This document shows, piece by piece, positions 55,972 to 64,000 of a DNA stretch of 64,000 nucleotides; the first letter of the stretch is position 1, and the number at the start of each line of letters is the position of its first letter. The position numbers were made by a program, and so were the translations under genes. The notes beneath the pieces were generated by a model, which ran no database searches, was not told the origin of the DNA, and saw only the letters and a program-made list of their open reading frames with translations. The stretch comes from CAIWHR01 sp963734575 (GTDB lineage Bacteria > Pseudomonadota > Gammaproteobacteria > Burkholderiales > Casimicrobiaceae). The DNA lies in contig CAVTHT010000005.1 of NCBI GenBank assembly GCA_963734575.1, forward strand, positions 23,203 to 87,202. Reading direction: 5' to 3'.

Positions 55972-56415
55972 ATGTCTATACGACTGGCTGGATCCGTGCT
56001 GTTCCCGCTCGTGCTCGGCGCCGTCGCCGCGAATGCGATGGCTGCTTCGCAGGTCCTGGCAATCAAGCTGCAGGACTCGTCGACGGACCCCTCCATCGCT
56101 CATATGCGCATCGTCCTCGACCACGATAACGTGCGGCGTGGCCCAATTACCTTCAAGGCTGAGAACCAGTCGAGGACACTCGTGCACGAGGTGCTGATTG
56201 CGCGCGATGCCGGCAAGGGCGAGTTCCCGTTCAACGCCAGGACCGACCGGGTCATCGAGAGCCGTGTGCACCCCATGGGCGAAATCTCCGACGTCGCGCC
56301 CGGCAAGACAGGCACGCTCACGTTGACCTTGAAGCCCGGCACGTACGTGCTGTTCTGCAATCAGCCCGGGCACTACAAGGATGGAATGATCGCCAGGCTC
56401 ACGGTCGGGCCCTGA
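55972..56415 (+). CDS. Exported cupredoxin-like blue copper protein
   Basis: A protein of 147 residues. A strong ribosome site GGAAAGGAGC precedes the ATG at 55972. A signal peptide ends near ANAMAASQ. Copper ligands appear as His in LVHEVLIARD and Cys-His-Met in LFCNQPGHYKDGM, the type-1 site pattern C-x4-H-x4-M. It probably shuttles electrons or binds copper in the periplasm. Related proteins are often called plastocyanin/azurin-like or SCO-type. It stands alone, divergent from the YadG-like gene. Confidence 0.88.
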   Translation: MSIRLAGSVLFPLVLGAVAANAMAASQVLAIKLQDSSTDPSIAHMRIVLDHDNVRRGPITFKAENQSRTLVHEVLIARDAGKGEFPFNARTDRVIESRVHPMGEISDVAPGKTGTLTLTLKPGTYVLFCNQPGHYKDGMIARLTVGP

Positions 56416-56637
56416 CGCTCGGCAACGGCAATTCTTTCCGGTCGCGGAATGCGAATCGGGCGATGCGCGAATGCCCGAATCCTTGGTCCCCGAAAACGCG
56501 CCGGAAACGCTTGCGGCCACATCGTGTCGGGTGCTACCTTGGCCGCCGTCGAGTGGATCCGATCATCTGCTCGCGCCGATGCAACCGAGGCACAAGCTCG
56601 GTTGCACCGCGTCATATCCACATCTCTCGGGGGGTCG

Positions 56638-59600
56638 ATGTCAATGAATCGAAGCGCTTGGCAGCGCACACTGGTGGCGGCTGTCGCCGCCGTCGCAATG
56701 ACGCTGTCGCTGACGGCGTTCGCACAAATCGCGGACGGCGCCGGTCCGGCCAAAGGCAAGGCCCACAAGGCATCGAAGCTCTACATCGTGCAGATGATGG
56801 ACGCCCCTGTGGTCGGCTACACCGGGGGCATTGCCGGGCTCAGGGCGACCAAGCCCACCCGCGGCAAGAAGATCGATCCGCTGGACAACGACGTCGTCAA
56901 GTACGCCGGCTACCTGACCGCGAAGCACGATGCCGCGCTCAACCAGGTCGGCGGCGGGCGCAAGGCGTACAGCTACAACTATGCATTCAACGGCTTCGCG
57001 GCGGAGCTGACCGAAGCGCAGGTCGCTGCGCTGAAGGCGATGCCCGGCGTGGTCAACGTGAGCAAGGACGAGTTGCTCCGCATGGACACGTCGTCCACAC
57101 CGGCCTTTCTCGGACTCTCCGACACGACCGGGCTGTGGAACAAGCTCGGTGGCGTCGGACGCGCGGGTGAGAACATCGTCATCGGCATGGTCGACAGCGG
57201 CGTGTGGCCCGAGAGCCTGAGCTTCTCCGATCGCACCGGCACCAACGGCAACGCGAGCAAGGACGGCAAGCTCTCGTATCAGCAGATTCCGGGGTGGCAC
57301 GGCAAGTGCACGCCCGGTGATGCGTTCAACGCCTCCAACTGCAACCAGAAGCTGATCGGCGCGCGGTACTACAACGCCGGCTGGGGCGGGAACGCGGCGA
57401 TCGACGAACTGTTCCCGTTCGAGTTCAATTCGCCGCGAGACTGGGGCGGTCACGGCACCCACACGTCGTCCACGGCGGGCGGCAACAACGGCGTGCCGAC
57501 CACCGGCGCAGCGTCGGTGTTCGGCGCGATCAGCGGGATGGCACCGCGTGCGCGCATCGCGACGTACAAGGTCTGCTGGGCGGACGAGCCCACGGGCGGC
57601 GGGTGCTTCGGATCCGACAGCGTCGCGGCCATCGACCAGGCCGTCGCCGACGGCGTGGACGTGATCAACTTCTCGATCAGCGGCACCATCGACCAATTTC
57701 CTCGACGCCGTCGAAGTGGCGTTCCTGTTTGCCGCCGATGCGGGAGTCTTCGTTGCCGCGTCGGCCGGGAATGATGGCCCGGCCACCAGCACCGTTGCGC
57801 ATCCCGGCCCGTGGCTCACCACGGTCGCTGCCGGCACGCACAATCGCGATGGCCAGGGTTCGGTCACGCTAGGCAATGGCGTTACCTACTTTGGCGCGTC
57901 CTCGGCAACGCCGGTGGGCCCGGCCCCGCTGATCGATTCGACGGCGGCAGGACTCCCCGGGGCCGATCCTGCGGCACTCGCGCTGTGTTTCACTGCAGCG
58001 GACAACGGCGGAACGCCGGTGCTCGATCCCGCCAAGGTCGCCGGCAAGATCGTCGTGTGCGATCGCGGGCGCGAACGCCCGCGTCAACAAGAGTCACGCG
58101 GTGCTGGACGCCGGCGGCATTGGAATGATCCTGCTGAACACCAGCCCGAACTCGATCAACGCCGATCTGCATTTCGTCCCGACGGTGCACCTGCAGAACA
58201 CGGACCGCGCCGCGGTCAAGGCCTATGCAGCCATCGCCGGCGCGACGGCGAAGATCAACGCGTCCGCGCTCGTCTACAACGCACCTGCGCCGTTCACCGC
58301 AACGTTCTCCTCGCGCGGCCCGCTGCGCGCCGCCGCGGGCGACCTGCTGAAGCCGGACCTCATCGCCCCGGGCCAGGACATCCTCGCCGCGGTCGCGCCG
58401 CCCAACAATGCGGGTCGCGACTTCGACATCTACAGCGGCACGTCCATGTCCGGCCCGCACGTGGCCGGCCTCGCGGCGTTGCTGAAGAACCTGCATCCGG
58501 ACTGGTCGCCGATGATGATCAAGTCGGCGCTCATGACGACCGGTTATGACGTGCTCGACGGTTCGATTTCGACCGCGACCCGTCATCTTCCGGCAGGGCG
58601 CGGGTCACGTGAGGCCGAACAGCGCCGCGGATCCGGGACTCGTGTTCGATGCGGGCTTCAACGACTGGCTGGCGTTCCTGTGCGGCACCCGCCAGCTCAA
58701 TGCGAGCTACTGTCCGTCGATCAGCATCGACCCCAGCAATCTCAACGTGGCGTCGATCGCGATCGGTGACCTCGCCGGCGTTCAAACCGTCACACGCAAG
58801 GTGACCAACGTGGGAAGCGCTGCTGCGACCTACACATCTTCCGTGAGCGGGATGGCTGGCTTCAACGTGGCGGTCAGCCCGGCCTCGCTGACGCTCGCGC
58901 GAGGGGAGACGAAGTCGTTCACGGTCACCTTCACTACCACGACAGCGGCGCTCAACAGCTACGCGGGCGGCCAGCTCACGTGGACCGACGGCACGCACAA
59001 CGTGCGCATCCCCATGGTCGCGCGGCCGGTGGCCCTGGCAGCGCCGGCACAGGTGTCGGGGACTGGCGGTCCGATCAGCTACAACGTGACCTTCGGCTAC
59101 ACGGGGCCGTTCACCGCAGCAGCACGCGGCCTGATCCCGCCGGCGATCACGGCGGACACGGTGGCCGACGATCCCACCAACGGCTCGTGCTCGTTGACCA
59201 CGCCGAACGCCAAGCTGGTGCCGGTGAATATCCCGGCAGGCACGACGTACGCGCGGTTCTCGCTGTTCGACGCCGACGTCAACCCGGGATCCGACATCGA
59301 CCTTTGCGTGTTCGACGGTACGACGCTCGGTGGGCAGCAGCGGCTCGGGCACCTCGGCGGAAGAGGTGAATCTGCTCAATCCGTCCGCAGGCGCGTACAC
59401 CGTGGTCGTCCACGGCTGGGGCGTGGTGGGATCGTCGCCGTTCAAGCTCCATACGTGGCTGCTCGGAAGCACGGCTGCCGGCAACATGGCGGTCAACGCC
59501 CCCGCGGCGGCGACGATCGGCACGACCGCAGCGATCAACCTCACGTTCAGCGGCCTGACACCGGCAACGAAGTACCTGGGCTCCGTGGCGTACGGCGGCA

Positions 59601-59647
59601 GCGCGGGCTTGCCCAATCCGACGATCGTTCGGGTGGACACGCCGTAA
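56638..59647 (+). CDS. Secreted S8 subtilase, plant-like multidomain type (frameshifts)
   Basis: About 1000 residues when repaired, starting MSMNRSAWQR with a signal peptide to LTAFAQIAD. An inhibitor-I9 propeptide (YIVQMMDAPVVGYTGG ... YNYAFNGFAAELTEAQVAALKAMPGVVNVSKDE) precedes the catalytic Asp in GMVDSGVWPES, His in GHGTHTSS, oxyanion Asn in SAGNDG and Ser in GTSMSGPHVAG. A PA domain is inserted (VAGKIVVCDRG ... GIGMILLNTSPN), an Fn3-like domain follows (VTRKVTNVGSAAATYTSSV), then a C-terminal beta domain. Breaks near 57700, 58075, 58590 and 59335. A terminator follows directly. Confidence 0.9.
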
Positions 59648-59672
59648 CCGTCGGCATCTCCCGACCTACTCG

Positions 59673-59700
59673 ACCGCGGCCTTCGGGCCGCGGTTTTTTT
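59673..59700 (+). terminator. Rho-independent terminator after the subtilase gene
   Basis: A perfect 9-bp GC stem (ACCGCGGCC / GGCCGCGGT) with a TTCG loop is followed by a run of seven T. It lies 26 bp after the subtilase stop and has the orientation expected to end that transcript. It is the clearest terminator in the window. Confidence 0.93.
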
Positions 59701-59954
59701 GCGGCTTCCCATCGCAAAGCCAGCATCACGCTTCAGCGCATACCGACCCATGGATGGATTTACCGCCCCGCACGGTATCCCGACGCACCGCACCGAACAC
59801 CGACGGACAGCGCCCGCGCAAAGCGGCGTAGACTGGACGTTCACCGCAGAGCGCGGTCGGCACCATGGCAGACGATGCCGGGTGATTGCAATCGGGCTCC
59901 CGCCTCACGGTGCTCCCCGACAACGATCGGGGCACACGGAGAGGAGGCGTGACC

Positions 59955-60434
59955 ATGACCGACGCGACGCTCACGACGCTGCTGAGAAGGCAGCCGTTCG
60001 TCAAGGATTTCCAGGCGCACCAGATCGACAAGCTGGAGGCGCTTGCGAAGCCCGTGCAGTTCGCGCCGGATCAGGTGATCTTCAGGGAAGGCGACGATTG
60101 TCCCGAGTTCTACCTGATCACCTCGGGCCTCGTTGCACTGGAGATCGCCCCGCCGACGGGAACGTTCCGCGTCGACACCCTGAACGCAGGCGACGAGCTC
60201 GGTTGGTCGTCGGTCTTGATGGGACGCGGCAAGTATTTTCAGGCGCGCGCCCTCGACGACGTGGAAGCACTGTCGTTCGACGGCCGTGATCTGCGCGCGA
60301 TGTGCGACGACGACACCGCGTTCGGCTATGCGCTGATGCTGCGTCTGCTTGGCGTCGTGGCCGAGCGCCTTCAGGCAACGCGCTTGCAGGTGCTGGACAA
60401 CTACTGGCCGGTGGCCAAGCGCGCCGGAGCGTAG
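59955..60434 (+). CDS. Stand-alone cyclic-nucleotide-binding-domain protein
   Basis: A protein of 159 residues (MTDATLTTLLRRQPF) with a strong GAGGAGG site 7 bp before the ATG. The cNMP-binding fold is recognisable: VQFAPDQVIFREGDDCPEFYLITSGLVALEI, TLNAGDELGWSSVLMGRGKYFQARALDDVEALSFDGRDLRAMCDDD. The DNA-binding HTH of Crp/Fnr proteins is absent, since the protein ends after the helix NYWPVAKRAGA. It may therefore act by protein contact. The neighbouring cytochrome genes run the other way and converge on it. Confidence 0.85.
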   Translation: MTDATLTTLLRRQPFVKDFQAHQIDKLEALAKPVQFAPDQVIFREGDDCPEFYLITSGLVALEIAPPTGTFRVDTLNAGDELGWSSVLMGRGKYFQARALDDVEALSFDGRDLRAMCDDDTAFGYALMLRLLGVVAERLQATRLQVLDNYWPVAKRAGA

Positions 60435-60512
60435 TCGTCCGTTTGCGCGGGAACCACGGCCGCGGCTGCCGCGCGGGACGGGCCGTCCGGCCCTGCCCTG
60501 GAGACGATCCTC

Positions 60513-61133
60513 CTACCGGAGCGACAGTATCCAGTTCACGAGGTTGGCGATGCGGTCGGGGTCGCTCGTCTTCACGATGGGGTGATCTTCCTCGTGGCCG
60601 TCGGGGAAACGGGCCTTGCGCCCCGTCGTGACGTGCCGGTAGAGCTTTTCCTCGGCGCCGAGGCTGCCCAGGTATTTCGCAGCGACATCTCTCCACGCCG
60701 GGCCGATCTTCCGCGCATCGACGGTGTGGCATTTGAGGCAGCGGCTCTGCCGCGCGAGCGATTGCGCCGCGGCCGCATCCACCGGTGCGGCGACGGGCAG
60801 CGCAAGGATCCATGCCACGAGGCTTTCGATTCGCGCGGGATCGCTGGTCTTCACGATCGGGTGGTCCTCGGTATGGCCATCGTCGAACCTGGCCTTGCGG
60901 CCGGTCGTGACATGGCGATAGAGCTTCTGCGCCGCATCGCTCTCGCCGTGATATTTGATGGCCACGTCCTTCCACGCCGGACCAACCTTCTTCTGATAGA
61001 TCGAGTGGCACTCGAGGCAGCGGCTCTGTCGCGCGAGTCTTTGCGCAGCGAGCACGTCGAGTGCGGTCGCATCGGATGCGAACACCACGACGAAGGCGGC
61101 CTGCGCAAGCACCCAGACGGAAATACGTGGCAT
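60513..61133 (-). CDS. Diheme cytochrome c built from two tandem monoheme domains
   Basis: A protein of 206 residues (MPRISVWVLA; an ATG at 61145 adds four residues), with a signal peptide to ASDATALD. Two near-identical domains of about 90 residues each carry CLECH and CLKCH, followed by KKVGPAWKDVAIKYHG/RKIGPAWRDVAAKYLG, GRKARFDDGHTEDHPIVKTSDPARI and VAWIL. The two halves resemble each other and the single-domain cytochrome at 62133, pointing to domain duplication. It probably receives electrons in the periplasm from the NapC-type protein. Confidence 0.92.
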   Translation of the reverse strand: MPRISVWVLAQAAFVVVFASDATALDVLAAQRLARQSRCLECHSIYQKKVGPAWKDVAIKYHGESDAAQKLYRHVTTGRKARFDDGHTEDHPIVKTSDPARIESLVAWILALPVAAPVDAAAAQSLARQSRCLKCHTVDARKIGPAWRDVAAKYLGSLGAEEKLYRHVTTGRKARFPDGHEEDHPIVKTSDPDRIANLVNWILSLR

Positions 61134-61183
61134 TGCAAGTTGCATGAGGTAATCGATGACGGCGCTCGCCCGCGCGGCGACGG

Positions 61184-61339
61184 CTACCGGCTGACTTCGC
61201 CCGGCACGCGTTGCGCCGCGCGACGCCTGGCAAGGGCACGCTCGAGCACGCGCACGACCACGACGACGGCAATCACGCACGCCCCGAAAATACCCAGCAT
61301 GGCCGCGATCGCCAGCACGGTCCACACGACAGTCGACAT
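61184..61339 (-). CDS. Small single-pass membrane protein
   Basis: A protein of 51 residues from the ATG at 61339 (MSTVVWTVLAIAAMLGIFGACVIAVVVVVRVL), then a basic tail (ERALARRRAAQRVPGE). It lies between the NapC-type and diheme cytochrome genes on the same strand, with gaps of 37 and 50 bp. The size and single helix are like small subunits of respiratory complexes (CcoQ- or NapE-type), but sequence identity to these was not recognised. Confidence 0.5.
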   Translation of the reverse strand: MSTVVWTVLAIAAMLGIFGACVIAVVVVVRVLERALARRRAAQRVPGEVSR

Positions 61340-61376
61340 CACGCGTCCCCGGTGATGGAAGCGGTCCCGCACGGAG

Positions 61377-61979
61377 TCATGGTGCGTCCTCGTTGAATTC
61401 CTTGGGCAGAAGGTGGGCGATGCCCTTGTGACAGTCGATGCACGTCTTGCCTTGCTGCTGAGCCTTGGCCATTTCGGTGCGTGCCCGGGGATGTTGCTTG
61501 TCCGGGTTCATCGCGTCCCAGGAGTGGCAGTTTCGGCACTCGCGCGAATCGCTCGACTTCATCGTCGACCAGACGTGCTGCGCGAGCTCCATCCGCTTGC
61601 CCTCGAACTTGTCCGGCGTGTCGATCGATGCGGCGACGAACTTGCTGTAGAGCTCCTGGCTCGCCTCCACCTTGCGGACGAACTTGTGCATCCAGTCCTT
61701 GGGCACGTGGCAGTCCGAGCAGACGGCGCGCACGCCGGAACGGTTCCTGTAGTGGATCGTTTCCTTGTATTCCTGGAAGACCGTGTCGCGCATCTCGTGA
61801 CACGTGGTGCAGAACGCCAGGCTGTTGGTCGCTTCCATCCCGGTGTTGAAGCCACCCCAGAACACGAGACCCGAGAGCATCCCGATCGCGACCACCGCCG
61901 TCACTGAAAGCGTCGACGGTCGGAAGAAGAAATCCCGCAAGCCGGCCAGCAGGGTCCGCTCGGGAGGTGGCGCATTCAT
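61377..61979 (-). CDS. NapC/NirT-type tetraheme cytochrome c quinol dehydrogenase
   Basis: A protein of 200 residues. One N-terminal helix (TLSVTAVVAIGMLSGLVFWGGFNTGMEATNS) is followed by four haem sites CTTCH, CSDCH, CRNCH and CIDCH, the first followed by EMRDTVFQEYKETIHY, with NPDKQHPRARTEM and GIAHLLPKEF near the end. This is the NapC/NirT/TorC family that takes electrons from quinol to periplasmic acceptors. It is anchored in the inner membrane. Its partner may be the cytochromes encoded on either side. Confidence 0.94.
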   Translation of the reverse strand: MNAPPPERTLLAGLRDFFFRPSTLSVTAVVAIGMLSGLVFWGGFNTGMEATNSLAFCTTCHEMRDTVFQEYKETIHYRNRSGVRAVCSDCHVPKDWMHKFVRKVEASQELYSKFVAASIDTPDKFEGKRMELAQHVWSTMKSSDSRECRNCHSWDAMNPDKQHPRARTEMAKAQQQGKTCIDCHKGIAHLLPKEFNEDAP

Positions 61980-62132
61980 GGATGCATCCCCGGAAGTGTG
62001 CGATGTAACGTCAGATCACGACGGGGCGAGCGCCAATCGCTGCTTCGGGTGCCATGGCGTTCGCTCTTGCTGCTGCATTGTCGGCAGCGCGTCGCGTTGG
62101 ATGACGCGTTCTTCTGCAGCAGATCGGCGTTG

Positions 62133-62495
62133 CTACAACGAGAGGATCCAGTCCGCGAGGTTCCTGGTATCGTCCGCACTCTTCGACTTGAGGGTGGGGT
62201 GATCCTCCTCGTGGCCGTCGGCGAACTTCGCCTTCGGGCCGGTGGTCAGGTGCTTGATCATCTTCGCCTCGGCGTCCTTGTCGCTCTTGTATTTCGCCGC
62301 GACGTCCTTCCAGGCGGGCCCGACCCTCTTCTGGTCGACGGAATGACACTTGAAGCAGTTGTTTTGCCGCGCCAGCGCCTGGGCTGCAGTTGCGTCGGCG
62401 CCCCACGCCTGCGCCGGGATCAACAGCAGGGTTGCCGCCAGTGATGCGCTGGCGACGATGGTGCTGGCACGGCGAATCTCGAGTCCTGTACCCAT
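62133..62495 (-). CDS. Monoheme class I cytochrome c
   Basis: A protein of 120 residues with a signal peptide (to AQAWGADA). The haem site CFKCH is followed by SVDQKRVGPAWKDVAAKYKSDKDAEAKMIKHLTTGPKAKFADGHEEDHPTLKSKSADD. A strong AGGAGAGATGC ribosome site precedes the ATG. It shares the GPAWKDVAAKY and GHEEDHP features with both domains of the diheme protein at 60513. It probably carries electrons between the tetraheme protein and a terminal enzyme. Confidence 0.92.
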   Translation of the reverse strand: MGTGLEIRRASTIVASASLAATLLLIPAQAWGADATAAQALARQNNCFKCHSVDQKRVGPAWKDVAAKYKSDKDAEAKMIKHLTTGPKAKFADGHEEDHPTLKSKSADDTRNLADWILSL

Positions 62496-62525
62496 GCATC
62501 TCTCCTTGATTGGACGGTCTGGTTG

Positions 62526-62722
62526 CTACGGACGAGCGCCATGCGAAAGCGCGGCCGGGCGAGGTGCCGTCGCAGAAGAGGCAAGGCGACTACGACGACT
62601 TCCTCGGCCGCTGTGCCGACCTGCGTGTTCGCACCCAACGGGACACACACTGTTGCCGCCGCTATGGACGCGGTGAGGGCCGTGCGTTGCAGCCGCCTTG
62701 CGCGATGCATGGCGGGGCACAT
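62526..62722 (-). CDS. Small exported protein (end uncertain)
   Basis: Starts at the ATG at 62722 with an exceptionally strong ribosome site AGGAGGAG five bases before it. MCPAMHRARRLQRTALTASIAAATVCVPLGANTQV is a plausible signal peptide. The frame stays open to 62420 and would overlap the cytochrome gene by 76 bp. If the frame shifts by one near 62640 it would stop at 62526, which is the end given here. I do not recognise a family. It lies upstream of the cytochrome gene and 121 bp after an FNR-like palindrome. Confidence 0.35.
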
Positions 62723-62843
62723 GCGCCTCCTCCTGATTCGACTCGTCTTCTTCGGGCGGCCGCTGGCTGCCCCTCGTCTCGAGTCGTCGAAGACCGAACC
62801 TTGGTTGGTCCTGCCACTTAGCGCTTGTTGGCGCGAAATTGGT

Positions 62844-62857
62844 TTGACACACATCAA
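62844..62857 (-). promoter_or_regulatory. FNR/Anr-type palindrome
   Basis: TTGACACACATCAA has the exact TTGA-N6-TCAA core and nine of ten positions of TTGAT-N4-ATCAA. It is 121 bp upstream of the small exported gene and about 350 bp upstream of the cytochrome gene, reading toward them. The 62496-62978 interval otherwise has only that small gene. Confidence 0.5.
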
Positions 62858-62978
62858 GCGTCGCCCGCAAAGGCGATCGATGCCAATGACGCAATCGACG
62901 CATCACACGTCGCGTTGCATTGGCGGCAGCGGCGCAGGCGCGTCGCCGGAAGGGATGAGCGCACGCAGACCGCGGCGC

Positions 62979-63437
62979 TCAAATCACATGGTGGACCGTG
63001 AACGTGGCCTCGACGGGCTTGGTGCCTGGCTGTCGCGTGACAAGCACCCGTACCTTGTACTCACCGGACCAGCGGAACTCGAAGAGCTCGCTGTAATCCG
63101 GCAGGCCGCCCGCCTGTGTGTGCAGCAACGGCTTCTGTTCCACCCGGCCGTGCGGATCGGTCACGATCACGCTCACGTCGGCGTCGCCGATCCGCTGATG
63201 ACTCTTGTCGTCGTCGAGGGTGACCAGCAGGTGCTGCGATCCGGGCGGCGGATGCAGGGGATGCGCATCGCGATGGCCGTCCGCGCGCAAGGCGACTTCG
63301 GCGGGCACGACGCCGAAGTTGACGACCATGCCGGCAACCGTATGGATCTGCTGCGCTGTGGCCGGCAGGCATGCCAGCACGACGCCGATCAGCAGCGCTG
63401 CATTCACCGCGAACACGGACCGCGTACGATGCGTCAT
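62979..63437 (-). CDS. Exported protein, unknown function
   Basis: A protein of 152 residues from the ATG at 63437 (MTHRTRSVFAV), with a signal peptide ending near CLPATAQQI. The mature part contains VNFGVVPAEVALRADGHRDAHPLHPP (histidine-rich), VSVIVTDPHGRVEQKPLLHT and FRWSGEYKVRVLVTR, an immunoglobulin-like beta fold by its strand pattern. The histidines could bind metal. It lies between the cytochrome cluster and the hydratase gene. No family assigned. Confidence 0.6.
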   Translation of the reverse strand: MTHRTRSVFAVNAALLIGVVLACLPATAQQIHTVAGMVVNFGVVPAEVALRADGHRDAHPLHPPPGSQHLLVTLDDDKSHQRIGDADVSVIVTDPHGRVEQKPLLHTQAGGLPDYSELFEFRWSGEYKVRVLVTRQPGTKPVEATFTVHHVI

Positions 63438-63633
63438 TGGGGCAGCGTATGCTTCCAATCCGGGTACGAGTTGATTTCCGTCAACGGGGACGCAGGTCCT
63501 GTGGCGCCGCCCCCACGCGGATTCCGGTCGGCGGCGAGCCCGGCGTGGAGTGGGTGGCGACGCAGCACGTCGTCTCCGCCGTATTGCCACCGAACCACTA
63601 CTTCGCCGCGATCACCAAAAAGGAGGTCGACTC

Positions 63634-64000
63634 ATGATGCGCAAACAAAGGCTGCTCGCAGCCCTCATTGTCGCCTTCGCCTCGACAGCCGCACATGCGG
63701 CCTGCATGAGCGACGCGGAGGTGGCGGCGATGCTCGACAGTTACAACAAGCGCCAGCCCGCCGCGAACCCCGAGGGGCTGTCGGCTGCCGACGGAGAATG
63801 CACGCGCGAGAAGTTCAACAGGCTGCTCGAAGCGCAGATGGGGCCGCCGGTGGGATACAAGGCGGGTCTCACTAACCCGGCGGTGCAGAAACGCTTCGAG
63901 CATGACTCGCCCGTCTGGGGCACGCTCTACGCGCCCATGCTTCTCAAGAGCGGCGCGGTCGTCGATGCGACGTTCGGCGCGCGCCCTCTCTTCGAGGCCG
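63634..64000 (+). CDS. Exported 2-keto-4-pentenoate hydratase-like protein, 3' end beyond window
   Basis: At least 122 residues. A perfect AGGAGG site lies eight bases before the ATG at 63634. A signal peptide (LLAALIVAFASTAAHAACMSD) is followed by EVAAMLDSYNKRQPAAN and GPPVGYKAGLTNPAVQKRFEHDSPVWGTLYAPMLLKSGAVVDATFGARPLFE, which matches the MhpD/2-oxopent-4-enoate hydratase family. That family is usually cytosolic, so the signal peptide is unusual. The gene is cut by the right edge of the window. Confidence 0.82.
   Translation, partial: MMRKQRLLAALIVAFASTAAHAACMSDAEVAAMLDSYNKRQPAANPEGLSAADGECTREKFNRLLEAQMGPPVGYKAGLTNPAVQKRFEHDSPVWGTLYAPMLLKSGAVVDATFGARPLFEA

Overview
The window is a GC-rich chromosomal segment of a Pseudomonadota bacterium, most likely a betaproteobacterium. 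The evidence is the beta/gamma-proteobacterial look of AtpG, AtpC, FabI, FtsH and the Mla-type transporter, many outer-membrane proteins and type-I lipoprotein signals. No rRNA, tRNA, CRISPR array or intact insertion sequence was seen. Most genes lie on the minus strand. Many are interrupted by single-base indels with the protein continuing cleanly in another frame. Single-gene breaks look like sequence errors, but the Mla-like operon (41980-45386) and the IlvD-like gene (52250-54011) are hit many times.

Layout. 1-10475: a truncated membrane protein, an outer-membrane barrel, a histidine kinase with two response regulators, a row of small exported proteins (surface antigen, lipoprotein, SYLF protein), and an efflux set (NodT-type outer-membrane factor, HlyD-type adaptor, DUF3302 protein). 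10974-18393: AraC regulator, unusual four-cysteine Rieske-like protein, MFS transporter, two outer-membrane proteins, DUF2254 protein, GNAT acetyltransferase. 18496-29548: a minus-strand run reading DUF3141, pta, ackA, 3-hydroxybutyrate dehydrogenase, alpha/beta hydrolase, FUSC-type protein, scoA, scoB, fabI, a small lipoprotein-like ORF, atpG, atpC. atpA and atpD are absent, and a 73-bp tandem repeat sits where atpD would be. 29897-40349: GH63 and GH13 glycosidases, DUF2950 and DUF3300 proteins, a patatin fused to an outer-membrane barrel, and a glycine-zipper-like protein. 40755-50321: acyltransferase, Mla-like lipid transporter, a second-type FtsH, a MaoC-phosphotransacetylase fusion, and a DUF5996/UBP zinc-finger pair. 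50462-59647: FMN reductase, a metal-permease remnant, a GlsB-like protein, an IlvD/Edd dehydratase, a YadGH-like ABC exporter, a cupredoxin and a subtilase. 59955-64000: a cyclic-nucleotide-binding-domain protein, c-type cytochromes with a NapC/NirT protein, and the start of an exported hydratase.

How it fits together. Acetyl-phosphate, acetoacetate and hydroxybutyrate metabolism, a FixJ-like relay, c-type cytochromes, envelope and proteolysis functions and three FNR/Anr-like palindromes suggest a low-oxygen or envelope-stress survival region (inference). The most notable observation is a shared 21-bp sequence (core GTCYTYGCRAWTCTCGACA) found eight times. Each copy lies 59-171 bp upstream of a gene start and always in the same orientation relative to that gene. 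It precedes the surface antigen, the DUF3302/HlyD set, an outer-membrane protein, the DUF3141 operon, the GH63/GH13 pair, a hypothetical gene, the DUF3300/DUF2950 pair and the glycine-zipper protein. It looks like the binding site or promoter element of one undescribed regulon.
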